Assembly: GCA_938014885.1 (NCBI GenBank)
Contig: CALLQI010000004.1
Coordinates: 186,001 to 250,000 of the forward strand
DNA: 64,000 bases
Source: an uncultured bacterium
GTDB taxonomy: Bacteria > Planctomycetota > UBA8742 > UBA2392
Direction: 5' to 3'
Position 1 is the first letter of the stretch. Each line of letters starts with the position of its first letter. The notes beneath the pieces were generated by a model that saw nothing but the letters and a program-made list of their open reading frames with translations, was not told the origin of the DNA and searched no databases. A program made the position numbers and the translations under genes. Of this stretch, positions 33,357 through 42,145 are shown in pieces.

Positions 33357-34303
33357 GCAAGCCGCTGGTCAGCGCGATGATCCCCACCTACAAGCGCCCC
33401 GAGCTTGTGGGGACCGCGATCAACGCCGTGCTGGCCCAAAGCTGGCGGCCGCTGGAACTGATCGTGATCAACGACGGCAGCGGCGACAATACGCAAGAAG
33501 TGCTGGAAAGCTTCCGCCCGGCGGCTGAGCAGGCGGGCGTTGCCTACCGCTGCGTCGAGACGCCCAATGGCGGGCTCGGCAACGCGCGCACCCGTGCGCT
33601 TGAGCTGGCCAAGGGCGAGTTCCTGGCCTACGACGATGACGACGACCCGTGGTTTCCCGCCAAGGTCGAAGTGCAAGTGAACGCAATGCTGGCCACACCC
33701 GACTTCGGCGTCAGCTTCACGCAATATGTGCACGATGGCAAACCCGACCAGCCCAAACCGCGGCCTGAGCAGATGCAGCAGGGCTGGGTCTTCCCTACCC
33801 TGTGCACGGGCGACACCCGCGCCCACGTGCAGACGCTGATGGTGCACAGGCGCGTCTATGACAAGTGCGGCGGGTTCGCGCCCTACCCCAACTTCATGGA
33901 CACGCACTACAACCTGAAGGTCGCGCTCGAGTTCCAGTTTTTGGCCGTGAAGCAGCCGCTGACCACGATCTGCACCCCGCCCAAAACCATGAGCCGCGCC
34001 GGCGGCACCGAAGGCGACCTCAAGCGCGACCACATCAAGCTGGGAGTGTTGCGCGACTTTGAGGCCGAGTTCGCGTCGCACCCGCGCTTCGATAAAGCCG
34101 CGTTTGCAATCCAGCGCGCGCGTATCTACGACGAACACGTAAAGCACTTGCTCTGGCTCGGCCGCGTGGATGATGCCCGCGAGGCCCACACCAAAGCCGT
34201 GCAGGAATGCGGCGACCAGTCCATGCTGCGCAAGCTCAAGCGCAAACTCACGCGCGCGCGCATCGCCGGCGTGTTCGGGCTGAAGCTGAACAAGCCCGAG
34301 TAA
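33353..34303 (+). CDS. family 2 glycosyltransferase
   Basis: A 316-aa GT-A protein similar in layout to the minus-strand gene at 31316-32329: SAMIPTYKRPELV, VINDGSGDNTQE, GGLGNARTRALELA and YDDDDDPWFP (DxD). The C-terminal 80 residues are helical and basic. It is coupled to the epimerase by ATGA. The predicted role is transfer of a sugar to a surface polymer; the substrate is unknown. Confidence 0.85.
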   Translation: MSKPLVSAMIPTYKRPELVGTAINAVLAQSWRPLELIVINDGSGDNTQEVLESFRPAAEQAGVAYRCVETPNGGLGNARTRALELAKGEFLAYDDDDDPWFPAKVEVQVNAMLATPDFGVSFTQYVHDGKPDQPKPRPEQMQQGWVFPTLCTGDTRAHVQTLMVHRRVYDKCGGFAPYPNFMDTHYNLKVALEFQFLAVKQPLTTICTPPKTMSRAGGTEGDLKRDHIKLGVLRDFEAEFASHPRFDKAAFAIQRARIYDEHVKHLLWLGRVDDAREAHTKAVQECGDQSMLRKLKRKLTRARIAGVFGLKLNKPE

Positions 34304-34324
34304 TGCGGACTAACGGGCGGCCGT

Positions 34325-34672
34325 TCAGGCCAGACTCGCGCCAAGCAGCATCACGATCACGCCAACGACCGCCAAGGCAAAGGGCACGCACAGTGCGATG
34401 CCAATCCAGGCGCAGATGCGCGCGTTGCGGATGTCGCTGAGGTGACTCTGCGGGTGCAGGCCCTGGGCCACGCGTTCTTCGGCCCTGGACGCCCGCGCAA
34501 GGGCCATGGGGCCGGTGAACAGTCCAATCGGCATGCAGGTGAACAACGACAGCGCCAGCCCGAGTATCGCGAGCGCGGACATGGTCTGGTCCGTGGGCGC
34601 AAACTGGGTCGCGGGCAAGGCCTGGTAAGGGCTCTGGGGCGTGTAGGGGGTCTGGTACGGTACGTTCTGCAT
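34325..34672 (-). CDS. small two-helix membrane protein, DUF4190-like
   Basis: A 115-aa protein with a Pro/Gln/Tyr-rich N-terminus (YQTPYTPQSPYQ) and two hydrophobic helices (about residues 32-52 and 87-110) around a charged loop, the layout of DUF4190-type proteins. A GAGG ribosome-binding site precedes ATG 34672. It converges on the glycosyltransferase gene with a 21-base gap. The function is unknown. Confidence 0.6.
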   Translation of the reverse strand: MQNVPYQTPYTPQSPYQALPATQFAPTDQTMSALAILGLALSLFTCMPIGLFTGPMALARASRAEERVAQGLHPQSHLSDIRNARICAWIGIALCVPFALAVVGVIVMLLGASLA

Positions 34673-34939
34673 GGGGCCTCCCGGCTGTGCTGCATCTGTA
34701 ACGAGCACAGTATCGCCCACGCCAAGCCCAATTGCCATTCCAAGGCCGTGAGCAATTTGGAAGGCAGCCCGGGGATGCCGACACCGTGCGTGCAGCGCCC
34801 GCACCGGCTGCACGTGAGATCGGCATCCTTCCGACGGCGCATGCCCTGGCTGGAACGCAATGCACTGGACCGCAAGTGCAGGCTGGGGGCCAAACCACTG
34901 GCGACAACTGCGTGCGGGTGCCTGCTGTATTGGTGGCGA

Positions 34940-36502
34940 TCAGGCTACTTCGATCTGGCGGGTGCTTTCGCGTTTGCTGGCTGGCGGCAGCTTGATCGTG
35001 AATCTGGCGCCGCCGAGCAGCTCGCTGCGGTCCACGTCGATGGTGCCGCCGTGGTTGTCGATGATCGTGTGCACGATGCTGAGGCCCAGGCCTGTACCCT
35101 TGCCGGGCTCTTTCGTGGTGAAGAACGGGTCGAAGATGCGGCCGCGGATTTCGTCGGGCACGCCGCTGCCGCTGTCGTCGATGGCGATGGCCACGCCGCC
35201 GCCTTCTTCGCGGATCGTGATGCGGACCGCGCCGCCTTCGGGTGCGGCGTCGATGGCGTTGATCAGCAGGTTCATCACCACCTGCCCGATTTCCTCTTCG
35301 TTGCCGTAGAGTTGCGGCAGCTCTTTCTGGATGTCTTCTTCCAGCCGCAGCTCTTTCTTTTCCAGCCGGTGGCGCACGAGCGGCAGCGCACGGCGGAACG
35401 CGCTTTCGGGGTCGAAGCGTTCGGGCTTCATGTCGCGGCGGCGCGAGAAATCGAGAATCTGCTTCATCAGGTTCTCGATGCGCTGCAGGCCTTCCTCAAT
35501 CAGTTCAATGTAATCCTTCTGCCTCTCATCAAGCCCTTCGCGCTTCTTCAGGCGGCGCGCGGCATTCAGCATACCCGACAGCGGGTTGTTCACCTCATGG
35601 GCAAGGCCGGCCGCAAGCGTGCCCGTGGCCGCGAGGCGCTGCGCAATCACGAGGCTCTGCTGCTGCTGCTTGATCGTGCGCGTAGCAGACTTGACCTTGC
35701 CTTCCAAGTCAGACTGGTAGGCCTTGAGTTCGCTGAACATCGCGTTGAAGGCCGTGACCAGCGTTTCGATATCCTTGCCGCCTTTGAAGCCGCGCACTTC
35801 CAGGCCGCCCTCGCCCTTCACGATGCGCTCGCTGTCTTCCAGCACGTTGCCCAGCGGCTCAAGCACGAACTTGCGCAGCGCGAACATCAGCATCACGAAC
35901 ACCGCCAGCATCGCCAGCGCCAGCGTCGTGAAAGCGGCCACCACCAGCGGCCCCAAATCGGCCGATGCGGGGCGGGGCAAGTCAGGCTGCTTCAGCGGCG
36001 GGATATCCAGCTTCAATCGCAGCACGTAACGCAACTGCGGGCGGCCATCGGGGTCGTAGGGATGAAACAGCACGTCGCCAAAAAAGCGGTGCTGGCCTGA
36101 GTTGAAGACGGCTTCGGCCTCGCGGCGTTCTTCGTCGGTAAGCTCGGCGCGGCTGCCTTGCGGCTTCAGCACCTGCATCTCGAGCGTGCCGTTGTCGAGG
36201 CGCTCGATGATGGCGGTTTCTTTCATGCCGTTTTGGGAGTCGCGCAGCTCCGTGCTGATTTCGCTGCGGGGCAGGTTGATGATCTTGGAAAGCTGCCCGA
36301 GCACGAGATCCTGCAGCGATTTCACGGCCAGCCGGTGCTGCTCGTCGCTGAAGTCTTTGAAGCGCTGCTCAAACTGTTCGCGCTGCGCGTCGGTGGCCTG
36401 GTCCAGCTTGCCCTTGGCCTCAAGCCCGAGATAGGCCAGCGCCACGGCCAGCACCGCCGTGGCAGCGAGCACACCAATCGCGATCTTGGCCCGAAGTGAC
36501 AT
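34940..36502 (-). CDS. membrane-bound sensor histidine kinase
   Basis: A 520-aa protein. It has an N-terminal membrane helix (about residues 6-24), a periplasmic domain of about 140 residues, a second helix near residues 182-205 and a HAMP-like linker. The dimerisation helix has the H-box LAHEVNNPLSGM. The ATPase domain has the N-box NLLINAIDAA, then DDSGSGVP, FDPFFTTK and GTGLGLSIVH. All kinase motifs are intact. There is no response-regulator gene next to it, so its partner is unknown. Its start at 36502 is chosen from the membrane helix and divergence from rsgA. Confidence 0.9.
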   Translation of the reverse strand: MSLRAKIAIGVLAATAVLAVALAYLGLEAKGKLDQATDAQREQFEQRFKDFSDEQHRLAVKSLQDLVLGQLSKIINLPRSEISTELRDSQNGMKETAIIERLDNGTLEMQVLKPQGSRAELTDEERREAEAVFNSGQHRFFGDVLFHPYDPDGRPQLRYVLRLKLDIPPLKQPDLPRPASADLGPLVVAAFTTLALAMLAVFVMLMFALRKFVLEPLGNVLEDSERIVKGEGGLEVRGFKGGKDIETLVTAFNAMFSELKAYQSDLEGKVKSATRTIKQQQQSLVIAQRLAATGTLAAGLAHEVNNPLSGMLNAARRLKKREGLDERQKDYIELIEEGLQRIENLMKQILDFSRRRDMKPERFDPESAFRRALPLVRHRLEKKELRLEEDIQKELPQLYGNEEEIGQVVMNLLINAIDAAPEGGAVRITIREEGGGVAIAIDDSGSGVPDEIRGRIFDPFFTTKEPGKGTGLGLSIVHTIIDNHGGTIDVDRSELLGGARFTIKLPPASKRESTRQIEVA

Positions 36503-36577
36503 GGCGGCATGGTAGCGAAAGCGCGGCAATTGGGCACGGGTCTGGGTGTTTGGCCATTCCCATGTAATGCTGTGGGC

Positions 36578-37495
36578 ATGATGACCGGTACCGTCGTTCG
36601 ACTGCACGGCCACCACGCCTACGTTGACGTAGACGGCGTGGAGTGGACCTGTGCCGTGCGCGGCCGGATGAAGATCGGCAAGCGAACCGAACGCAGCCCC
36701 ATCGTGGTAGGCGACCGGGTCAGCTTTGACACCGTACAAGGCACCGAACAGCGCGAGGGCCAGATTGATTCGGTGGCCGAGCGCGTGACCGAGCTGTATC
36801 GCTCGCACCCGCGCCACCCGCGCCAGCGCCAGGTGCTGGCGGCCAACGTCGAGCTGCTGGTGATCGTGTGCGCCGCCGACATGCTGGGCGACCAGTTAAT
36901 CACCGCCGACCGGCTGCTGATCAGCGCCTTCAGCCAGGGGCTGACGCCGGTGCTGGTAATCAACAAAGCTGAGCTCGCGGCTGGCACGCTGGATGGGCTT
37001 CGCGACACATACGCCAAGGTCTGCGACGTGCATGTGGTCAGCGCCCTGCGTGGCGAGCTTGGCGCGCTGCCGGGCTTGTTCGCGGGCAAGACCGCGGTGT
37101 TTGCCGGGCCCAGCGGCGTGGGCAAGTCATCACTGCTGAACGCGATGCAGCCCGGCCTGAACCTGCGTGTCGGCGAAGTGGACGGTGAAGGCGAAGGCCG
37201 GCACACCACCACCCACGCCAGCCTGCTGCGCTTTGCCGGCGGCTTCGTGGTCGATACGCCCGGCGTGCGCGACTTCGGATTCTGGAACCTCGAGCTGCAC
37301 GAGATTGCGCTGTACTACCCCGATTTCGCGCCTTTCCGCGAGCAATGCCGCTTCAGCACCTGCACCCATCGCCATGAACCCGGCTGTGGCGTGAAGGCCG
37401 CGGTTGAGGCCGGCACCCTCGATGCCGGCCGCTTTGAACGCTACGGCAGCATCCTGCGCGAAACCTGGAACGAGCAAGAGCGCCTGGGCTGGTAG
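36578..37495 (+). CDS. rsgA: ribosome small-subunit-dependent GTPase A
   Basis: A 305-aa circularly permuted GTPase that helps mature the 30S subunit. An OB-fold N-terminal domain (GTVVRLHGHHAYV) is followed by the permuted G motifs: VINKAEL (G4), VSALRG (G5), GPSGVGKSSLLN (G1), TTTHA (G2) and DTPGVRDFG (G3). The C-terminal zinc knuckle is C-x4-C-x-H-x5-C (CRFSTCTHRHEPGC). The length is normal. Either of two adjacent ATG codons (36578 or 36581) could start it. Confidence 0.95.
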   Translation: MMTGTVVRLHGHHAYVDVDGVEWTCAVRGRMKIGKRTERSPIVVGDRVSFDTVQGTEQREGQIDSVAERVTELYRSHPRHPRQRQVLAANVELLVIVCAADMLGDQLITADRLLISAFSQGLTPVLVINKAELAAGTLDGLRDTYAKVCDVHVVSALRGELGALPGLFAGKTAVFAGPSGVGKSSLLNAMQPGLNLRVGEVDGEGEGRHTTTHASLLRFAGGFVVDTPGVRDFGFWNLELHEIALYYPDFAPFREQCRFSTCTHRHEPGCGVKAAVEAGTLDAGRFERYGSILRETWNEQERLGW

Positions 37496-37541
37496 CATTT
37501 TCCCGGCGCGAAGCGCATTGCCCGCGCGCTATACTTTCCCC

Positions 37542-38270
37542 ATGGGCGCGAATCGCCTTACACTCGAGACGCTGATCGGGCCGCACGCCGTGGCCCTGGG
37601 CAAGCATTCGCACGAGTGCAGCTATCTGCCCGGCCGCGTCGCCACGGAAGAAGCGTGGCTGGCATGGCAGGTCAGCCCGGCGGCTTACCATGAACTGATG
37701 GACCGGGGTTTTCGCCGCAGCGGCAACATTCTGTACCGCACGGCCTGCGCCGGCTGCAAGCGCTGCGTGCCGATCCGCGTGCCGGTGGCCGATTTCAAGC
37801 CCAGCAAGAGCCAGCGCCGGGTGCTGCGGCGCAACACCGACGTGACGCTGAATGTGAGCTCGCCTGATCTGACGGCCGAAAAGCACGACGTGTACCGGCG
37901 CTATCTCAAGGCCCAGCACGCCGAAAGCCCGCAGGGAAGCGACATGGAAAGCCTGCGCGAATTCTTGTACTCAAGCTGCGTCGCCACCCTCGAGTTCGAG
38001 TATCGCGACAAGGCCGGCAAGCTGCTCGGCGTCAGCATCTGCGACGCAAGCCACCGCAGCCTCAGCAGCGTATACCACTTCTTTGAGCCTGATGAGGCCG
38101 GCCGCAGCATCGGCGTGTACAGCGTGCTGCAGGAGATTGAGTTCTGCCGGCGCAAATCGATCCCGCACTTTTACCTGGGCTACTGGGTGCAAGGTTGCGG
38201 GGCGATGGAGTACAAATCGCAGTACCGCCCGTTTGAACTGCTGCTCGAAGGCAAGTGGGAACGAGCGTAG
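37542..38270 (+). CDS. bpt: aspartate/glutamate leucyltransferase (arginyl-tRNA-protein transferase family)
   Basis: A 242-aa protein of the ATE/Bpt family, which adds an amino acid from aminoacyl-tRNA to N-terminal Asp/Glu (or Lys/Arg) and marks proteins for ClpS/ClpAP. It has HECSYLPGR, GFRRSGNILYR, CAGCKRCVPIRVPVADF and YLGYWVQGCGAMEYK. The length matches bacterial Bpt. ATG 37542 follows a 46-base gap after rsgA and is supported by homology of the N-terminus. No clpS is visible nearby. Confidence 0.9.
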   Translation: MGANRLTLETLIGPHAVALGKHSHECSYLPGRVATEEAWLAWQVSPAAYHELMDRGFRRSGNILYRTACAGCKRCVPIRVPVADFKPSKSQRRVLRRNTDVTLNVSSPDLTAEKHDVYRRYLKAQHAESPQGSDMESLREFLYSSCVATLEFEYRDKAGKLLGVSICDASHRSLSSVYHFFEPDEAGRSIGVYSVLQEIEFCRRKSIPHFYLGYWVQGCGAMEYKSQYRPFELLLEGKWERA

Positions 38271-38287
38271 ATTGGGGCTTCGGGCTT

Positions 38288-38338
38288 GGGGCCTGGGGCG
38301 ATTCCGGCCTCGCGGCTCTATGCTTCGGACCAGGCCCC
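38288..38338. terminator. inverted repeat between convergent genes
   Basis: GGGGCCTGG (38288-38296) pairs with CCAGGCCCC (38330-38338) across a 33-base loop, in GC-rich low-complexity DNA (GGGCTTGGGGCCTGGGG). It lies just past the bpt stop and overlaps the end of the QueD-like gene. It could terminate transcription from both sides, but no T tract is present. Confidence 0.4.
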
Positions 38339-38638
38339 GATTCCGTCTTCTCGCATCACGGATACTCCCATTACCCGGATGCCTGGTTTGTCCCAGCGCT
38401 CGCGGGCTTGCTCGAGCCACCAGTCGGCGATGTCTTCCACCCCCATGTCGCCGTGTTCGCCGAAGTGCGGGGCGGTGTGGTGCATCCACTCCTGCACCGT
38501 GTGCGCGTCCAGCGTGCCTGCGATCCGCACCACCACCAGCCACGTGTGATAATGCGGGTTGCTGTGCACGGGGTGATCGAGCCTCGACACGAAGTGCGAG
38601 GCCTTGTACGTCAATTCAATCTGCAGTCCGGTTGCCAT
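38318..38638 (-). CDS. divergent 6-carboxytetrahydropterin synthase-like (QueD/PTPS) protein
   Basis: A 106-aa protein with KASHFVSRL and NPHYHTWLVVV, which resemble the zinc-binding histidines of the 6-pyruvoyl-tetrahydropterin synthase fold. VEDIADWWLEQARER and GIRVMGVSVMRE match the later fold elements. The usual cysteine and glutamate catalytic residues are not obvious. It may be a degenerate paralogue or have a different role. Other queuosine genes are not visible. The call is tentative. Confidence 0.4.
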   Translation of the reverse strand: MATGLQIELTYKASHFVSRLDHPVHSNPHYHTWLVVVRIAGTLDAHTVQEWMHHTAPHFGEHGDMGVEDIADWWLEQARERWDKPGIRVMGVSVMREDGIGAWSEA

Positions 38639-38697
38639 GTGCGGTTCCTGTTATGTCTGTTTGCGGTCAACCGCGCGACCACCGGGGTCAGGAAGCA

Positions 38698-38779
38698 GGT
38701 CTACGGTCAACGGTTCACAGTCTACAGTTACTGCAAACATCCGCAGTTACCGTGAACTGTCGACCGTCGACTGTAGACC
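38698..38779. repeat. 37-base imperfect inverted repeat
   Basis: 38698-38734 and 38743-38779 are inverted copies with about 29 of 37 bases matching and an 8-base loop. Each arm is itself made of degenerate 7-9 base units such as GTCTACGGT, GTCAACGGT and GTCTACAGT. It lies between the QueD-like and the STAND genes, with no gene in the remaining spacer. Confidence 0.75.
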
Positions 38780-38818
38780 ACAGCCCGCAACCCCAAGCGG
38801 ATACCCATCCAGTCCCTG

Positions 38819-41800
38819 TTACTCCTGTGACGCGCGCTGCTTTACCCCCAGCGCCCGCGCGTGCGCCTCTTCCTCACCCGTTGAGGCCGCTTTCTGTTTC
38901 AGCGCCAGTTCCGCAAGCTCAAGCGCCTTGGCGCGCTGACCCGCCTCCAGCGCGGCCTCGGCCTGTGCCGCGACGACATGCAGGCGGTCCGGGTTGCCGA
39001 TGCCGGCGAAGTGCTTGCGCGCGCGCTCGAACAATGCGGTCGCCTCGGCCAGCGTGGTACTGTCGCGCGTCTGCTTGAACTCGCGCAGCAGCGCATCCCC
39101 AAGCTGGAACGTGTGCTCGGCCGTGCCCGCGCGATCCCCCACGCCCTCGCACAATGAAAGCGCCTTGCGCAACCCTTCTATGAATCCCTCGCGCATGCCC
39201 ATCTTGTAGCGCAGTTGCAGCAGATGCGACAAATGCGTGGCCTGGGCGCGCGCGTTGCCGATGTCTTCGTCCATCTTGTACGCCTGCTCGGCCATTTCGA
39301 GCGCGCGCGGCATGTTGCCCCGGCGTTCTTCAATCTCCGACAGCGTGGACAGTGTCGTGCTTTCTACTTCACGCAGGCCGTTTTCGCGCCCGAGCATCAG
39401 CGCGCGCTTCAGGTGACGTTCGGCCTCAGGCAGTTTGCCGGTCTGCAGGAACACGACGCCGAGGTTCACCAGCCAGTAGCTTTCGGCCAACTGGTGGCCC
39501 TGCGACTGCATCAGGTCCAGCGCACGATTGAACTCGGTGATCGCGCGTTCGCGGTCGCCGCGCATGTTGTGGATCACGCCGAGGTTGCCGATGATCTGCC
39601 CCGTCAGCATGTTGTCGCCCAGCCCGTCGGCCGCGACCAGCGCGTCCTGGTAATGTTTCATTGCTTCATCCAGCTCGCCGGTCATGACGCAGGCGTTGCC
39701 GCGCCCGGCGTGCAATTGCGCCTTCTGGCGCGGCGTGTGGCTGGGCAGCTTTGCCACTTCGTCCATCACCTCGCGCATCTTCAGGCCGTTGCCGCGGTTC
39801 TGGTAGGTGTGGCCCAGCGCGATCAGCGCCTCGGCAAACTGGGGCGACGTGCGCTCGACACTGCGCAGCAGGTTCTCGGCACCGGCCGGGTCGGCGTAGA
39901 CCGTGGCCATGCCCAGCACTACGGCAGCACGGTCGCGCAGCTCACCAGGCGGGCACATTGCGTACACGCGCTCAAGCAGCCCCTTGCTGGTTGCCACGGC
40001 GCCTTGACGCGTCAAAGTGCTGCCCGCGATAAGCCCCGCCCAGCATGCGGTTTCATCGTTGCCGGTGCGGCCGATCTCGGCCAGTGCTTCGGCCTCAAGC
40101 TGCAGGCGCAGGCGGTGCTGGTCCAGCAGGCCGGAATCCTGGGCCTTCCAGATGTCGCGGGCGTAGTTAGCAAGCGCCGTGCGCCAGCGCTGGACCGTGG
40201 CGGGCGCGCTGCCGGTCGCGGCCAGCTGTTCGTGGGCAAACGCGCGGATCGATTCGTACATCCAAAAGCGCCGCTCGCCGCCCAGCAGCGGGTACTCCTG
40301 CGCTTCCAGCAGGCTTTTGTCGCGCAGGCTTTCGACAATGTCCATGGCCATCGGCGCGTCGGGAAAGGCCGACAGGTTCACCACGTGTTCGGCCAACTCG
40401 AGGAAAAAGCCGCCGCGGCAGACACTGAGTTGCGCCAGCGTGCTGCGCTCGGCCGGGGTCAGCAGCTCCCAGCTCCAGCCAATCGCGCCTTGCAGCGTAC
40501 TCTGGCGGCTGGCGCCGCGCTGGTCGCGCAACAGCGCAAACCGCTGGCTCAGGCGCTGCAACATCTGCTGCGGCGTCAGCACCTTGGCGCGCGCGGCCGC
40601 CAGCTCCAGCGCCAGCGGCAGGCCGTCGAGGCGCACGCACAACTGGCCGATCGCGTCAGCGTTTTCGGCGGTGATCTCAAAGCCCGGGTCGCGCTCGCGG
40701 GCGCGGGCCACGAACAGCGCCACAGCGGGCGTGGCCGCCAGGCTGCGCATGGTGGCGTCATCGACCGGGCCGATGCGCGCGGTCTGCTTGCGGCGCGGCA
40801 TCTCCAGCGGGCGCAGCGCGTAGGCTTTTTCGCCCGGGGCCCCCAGCGGCGAACGGCAGGTCGCCAGTGCCACGACGCCCGGTGCGGCCTGCTGCCATGC
40901 AGCCACGGCCTCAAGCACAGGTTCGCGGCAGCGGTCGCAGTTATCGAGCAGCAGCAGCAGCCGTCCATTGCGGGCGCGGGTGCGGCCCTGCAGGGCATGC
41001 GCGATGCGCTGCAGCGGGTCGCCCCGCGTCAGGTCAACGCCGAGTGCCTTGCCGGTCTGTTTGCAGATGCCTTCGAGGTCGCGCTCTTCGCCCAGGTCCA
41101 CCAGCCAGGCCCCGGCGCGGAACGCGCCTTGTGCCAGCAGCGCGGCACCCAGCGCGGCGCGTGTCTTGCCGATGCCGGCGGCACCGGTCAGCGTCACGAT
41201 GCGGAAGTCGCCGCCCAGCAGCCCCAGCAGCTCGGTCAGTTCGCGGTCGCGGCCGATCAGCTTGGCGGTGCCCGGCGGCAGGTTGCCCGGCGTGGCCCCG
41301 GGGTCGTCGGCGCCCAACACCGGCGTTTCAGCCGACGGCTCAAGCATCCGCAGCACGACCAGTGCTTCGTCATCGTTGCGGGGTGTGCCGGCGCGGAAAG
41401 TGTCCACGTCGCCGCGCAGCGCGCCAATCACGGCATTGGCGGTCAGGCCCGCGGACTCCCGCAAGACTTTCTCGAGCCGATCATCACCATACATCGCGCG
41501 CGAGGGGTCCATGGCCTCCGTCAGGCCGTCGGTGTAGATCACGACGGCGTCGTCCTGCTGCAGCGCGATCTCTTCTTCCTTTAGCCGCTCGCCCAGCGTC
41601 GCTGACGCCATCACGCCCAGCACCGTGCCCTCTGGCCGGAATGTCTGCAGCTCGCCGCCACGCAGTACATACAGCGGGTTATGCCCGGCGCGCACGAATG
41701 TGAACTTGCGCGTGGCCAGATCCAGCACGCCGTAGAAGACACTTACGAACATCCCGCGCGGGATCTCGCGCAGCAGGTTGTCGTTGGCGGCAAGGATCGC

Positions 41801-42076
41801 TTCGCGCGGGCTGGGACACCCCTGCCCGAACAGTTGCAGCGCCTTCTTGGCAGCCGCCATCACCAGTGCCGCTGCAGTGCCGTGGCCCGATACGTCGGCC
41901 ATCACGATGCCGAGGCGGCCGGGGTCCACGATCACGAAGTCGTAGAAGTCGCCCCCGACGTGGTCGCAGGCACGGTAACTGGACGCGATCTCAACGCCCG
42001 CAATGGCGGGCGAAGGCGGCAACATCGCCTCCTGCACCGTTTTGGCGCGCAGCAGCTCAGTCCGGGAATCTGCCAT
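38819..42076 (-). CDS. SpoIIE/PP2C phosphatase - STAND ATPase - TPR fusion
   Basis: A 1085-aa signalling protein. Residues about 20-245 form a SpoIIE/RsbU-like phosphatase with metal-binding acidic residues in GGDFYDF, MADVSGHG, TDGLTEA and RNDDEALVVL. Residues 275-590 form a NB-ARC-like STAND ATPase with Walker A GAAGIGKT (298-305), Walker B LLLLLDNC (373-380) and GLPLALELAAAR. Residues about 600-1080 are TPR repeats, several of Rapsyn/KLC type (IGNLGVIHNMRGD, WLVNLGVVFLQTG). ATG 42076 was chosen as the start of the phosphatase and lies opposite the cyclase gene. It probably senses a signal through the TPRs and changes phosphatase activity. The partners are unknown. The order is reversed relative to SARP/adenylate-cyclase STANDs. 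Confidence 0.85.
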   Translation of the reverse strand: MADSRTELLRAKTVQEAMLPPSPAIAGVEIASSYRACDHVGGDFYDFVIVDPGRLGIVMADVSGHGTAAALVMAAAKKALQLFGQGCPSPREAILAANDNLLREIPRGMFVSVFYGVLDLATRKFTFVRAGHNPLYVLRGGELQTFRPEGTVLGVMASATLGERLKEEEIALQQDDAVVIYTDGLTEAMDPSRAMYGDDRLEKVLRESAGLTANAVIGALRGDVDTFRAGTPRNDDEALVVLRMLEPSAETPVLGADDPGATPGNLPPGTAKLIGRDRELTELLGLLGGDFRIVTLTGAAGIGKTRAALGAALLAQGAFRAGAWLVDLGEERDLEGICKQTGKALGVDLTRGDPLQRIAHALQGRTRARNGRLLLLLDNCDRCREPVLEAVAAWQQAAPGVVALATCRSPLGAPGEKAYALRPLEMPRRKQTARIGPVDDATMRSLAATPAVALFVARARERDPGFEITAENADAIGQLCVRLDGLPLALELAAARAKVLTPQQMLQRLSQRFALLRDQRGASRQSTLQGAIGWSWELLTPAERSTLAQLSVCRGGFFLELAEHVVNLSAFPDAPMAMDIVESLRDKSLLEAQEYPLLGGERRFWMYESIRAFAHEQLAATGSAPATVQRWRTALANYARDIWKAQDSGLLDQHRLRLQLEAEALAEIGRTGNDETACWAGLIAGSTLTRQGAVATSKGLLERVYAMCPPGELRDRAAVVLGMATVYADPAGAENLLRSVERTSPQFAEALIALGHTYQNRGNGLKMREVMDEVAKLPSHTPRQKAQLHAGRGNACVMTGELDEAMKHYQDALVAADGLGDNMLTGQIIGNLGVIHNMRGDRERAITEFNRALDLMQSQGHQLAESYWLVNLGVVFLQTGKLPEAERHLKRALMLGRENGLREVESTTLSTLSEIEERRGNMPRALEMAEQAYKMDEDIGNARAQATHLSHLLQLRYKMGMREGFIEGLRKALSLCEGVGDRAGTAEHTFQLGDALLREFKQTRDSTTLAEATALFERARKHFAGIGNPDRLHVVAAQAEAALEAGQRAKALELAELALKQKAASTGEEEAHARALGVKQRASQE

Positions 42077-42145
42077 GTGCGCGAGCTTAGCAACGTGTGC
42101 CGCCAAGCACATACCCGCAGGCGACGCATTTACTATCGTGGCGCC

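Noticed and set aside
39215..41584. 789-codon open frame opposite the STAND fusion
   Set aside because: The minus strand encodes intact phosphatase, Walker and TPR motifs; the plus-strand frame is Gln/Arg/Ala-rich with no motif.
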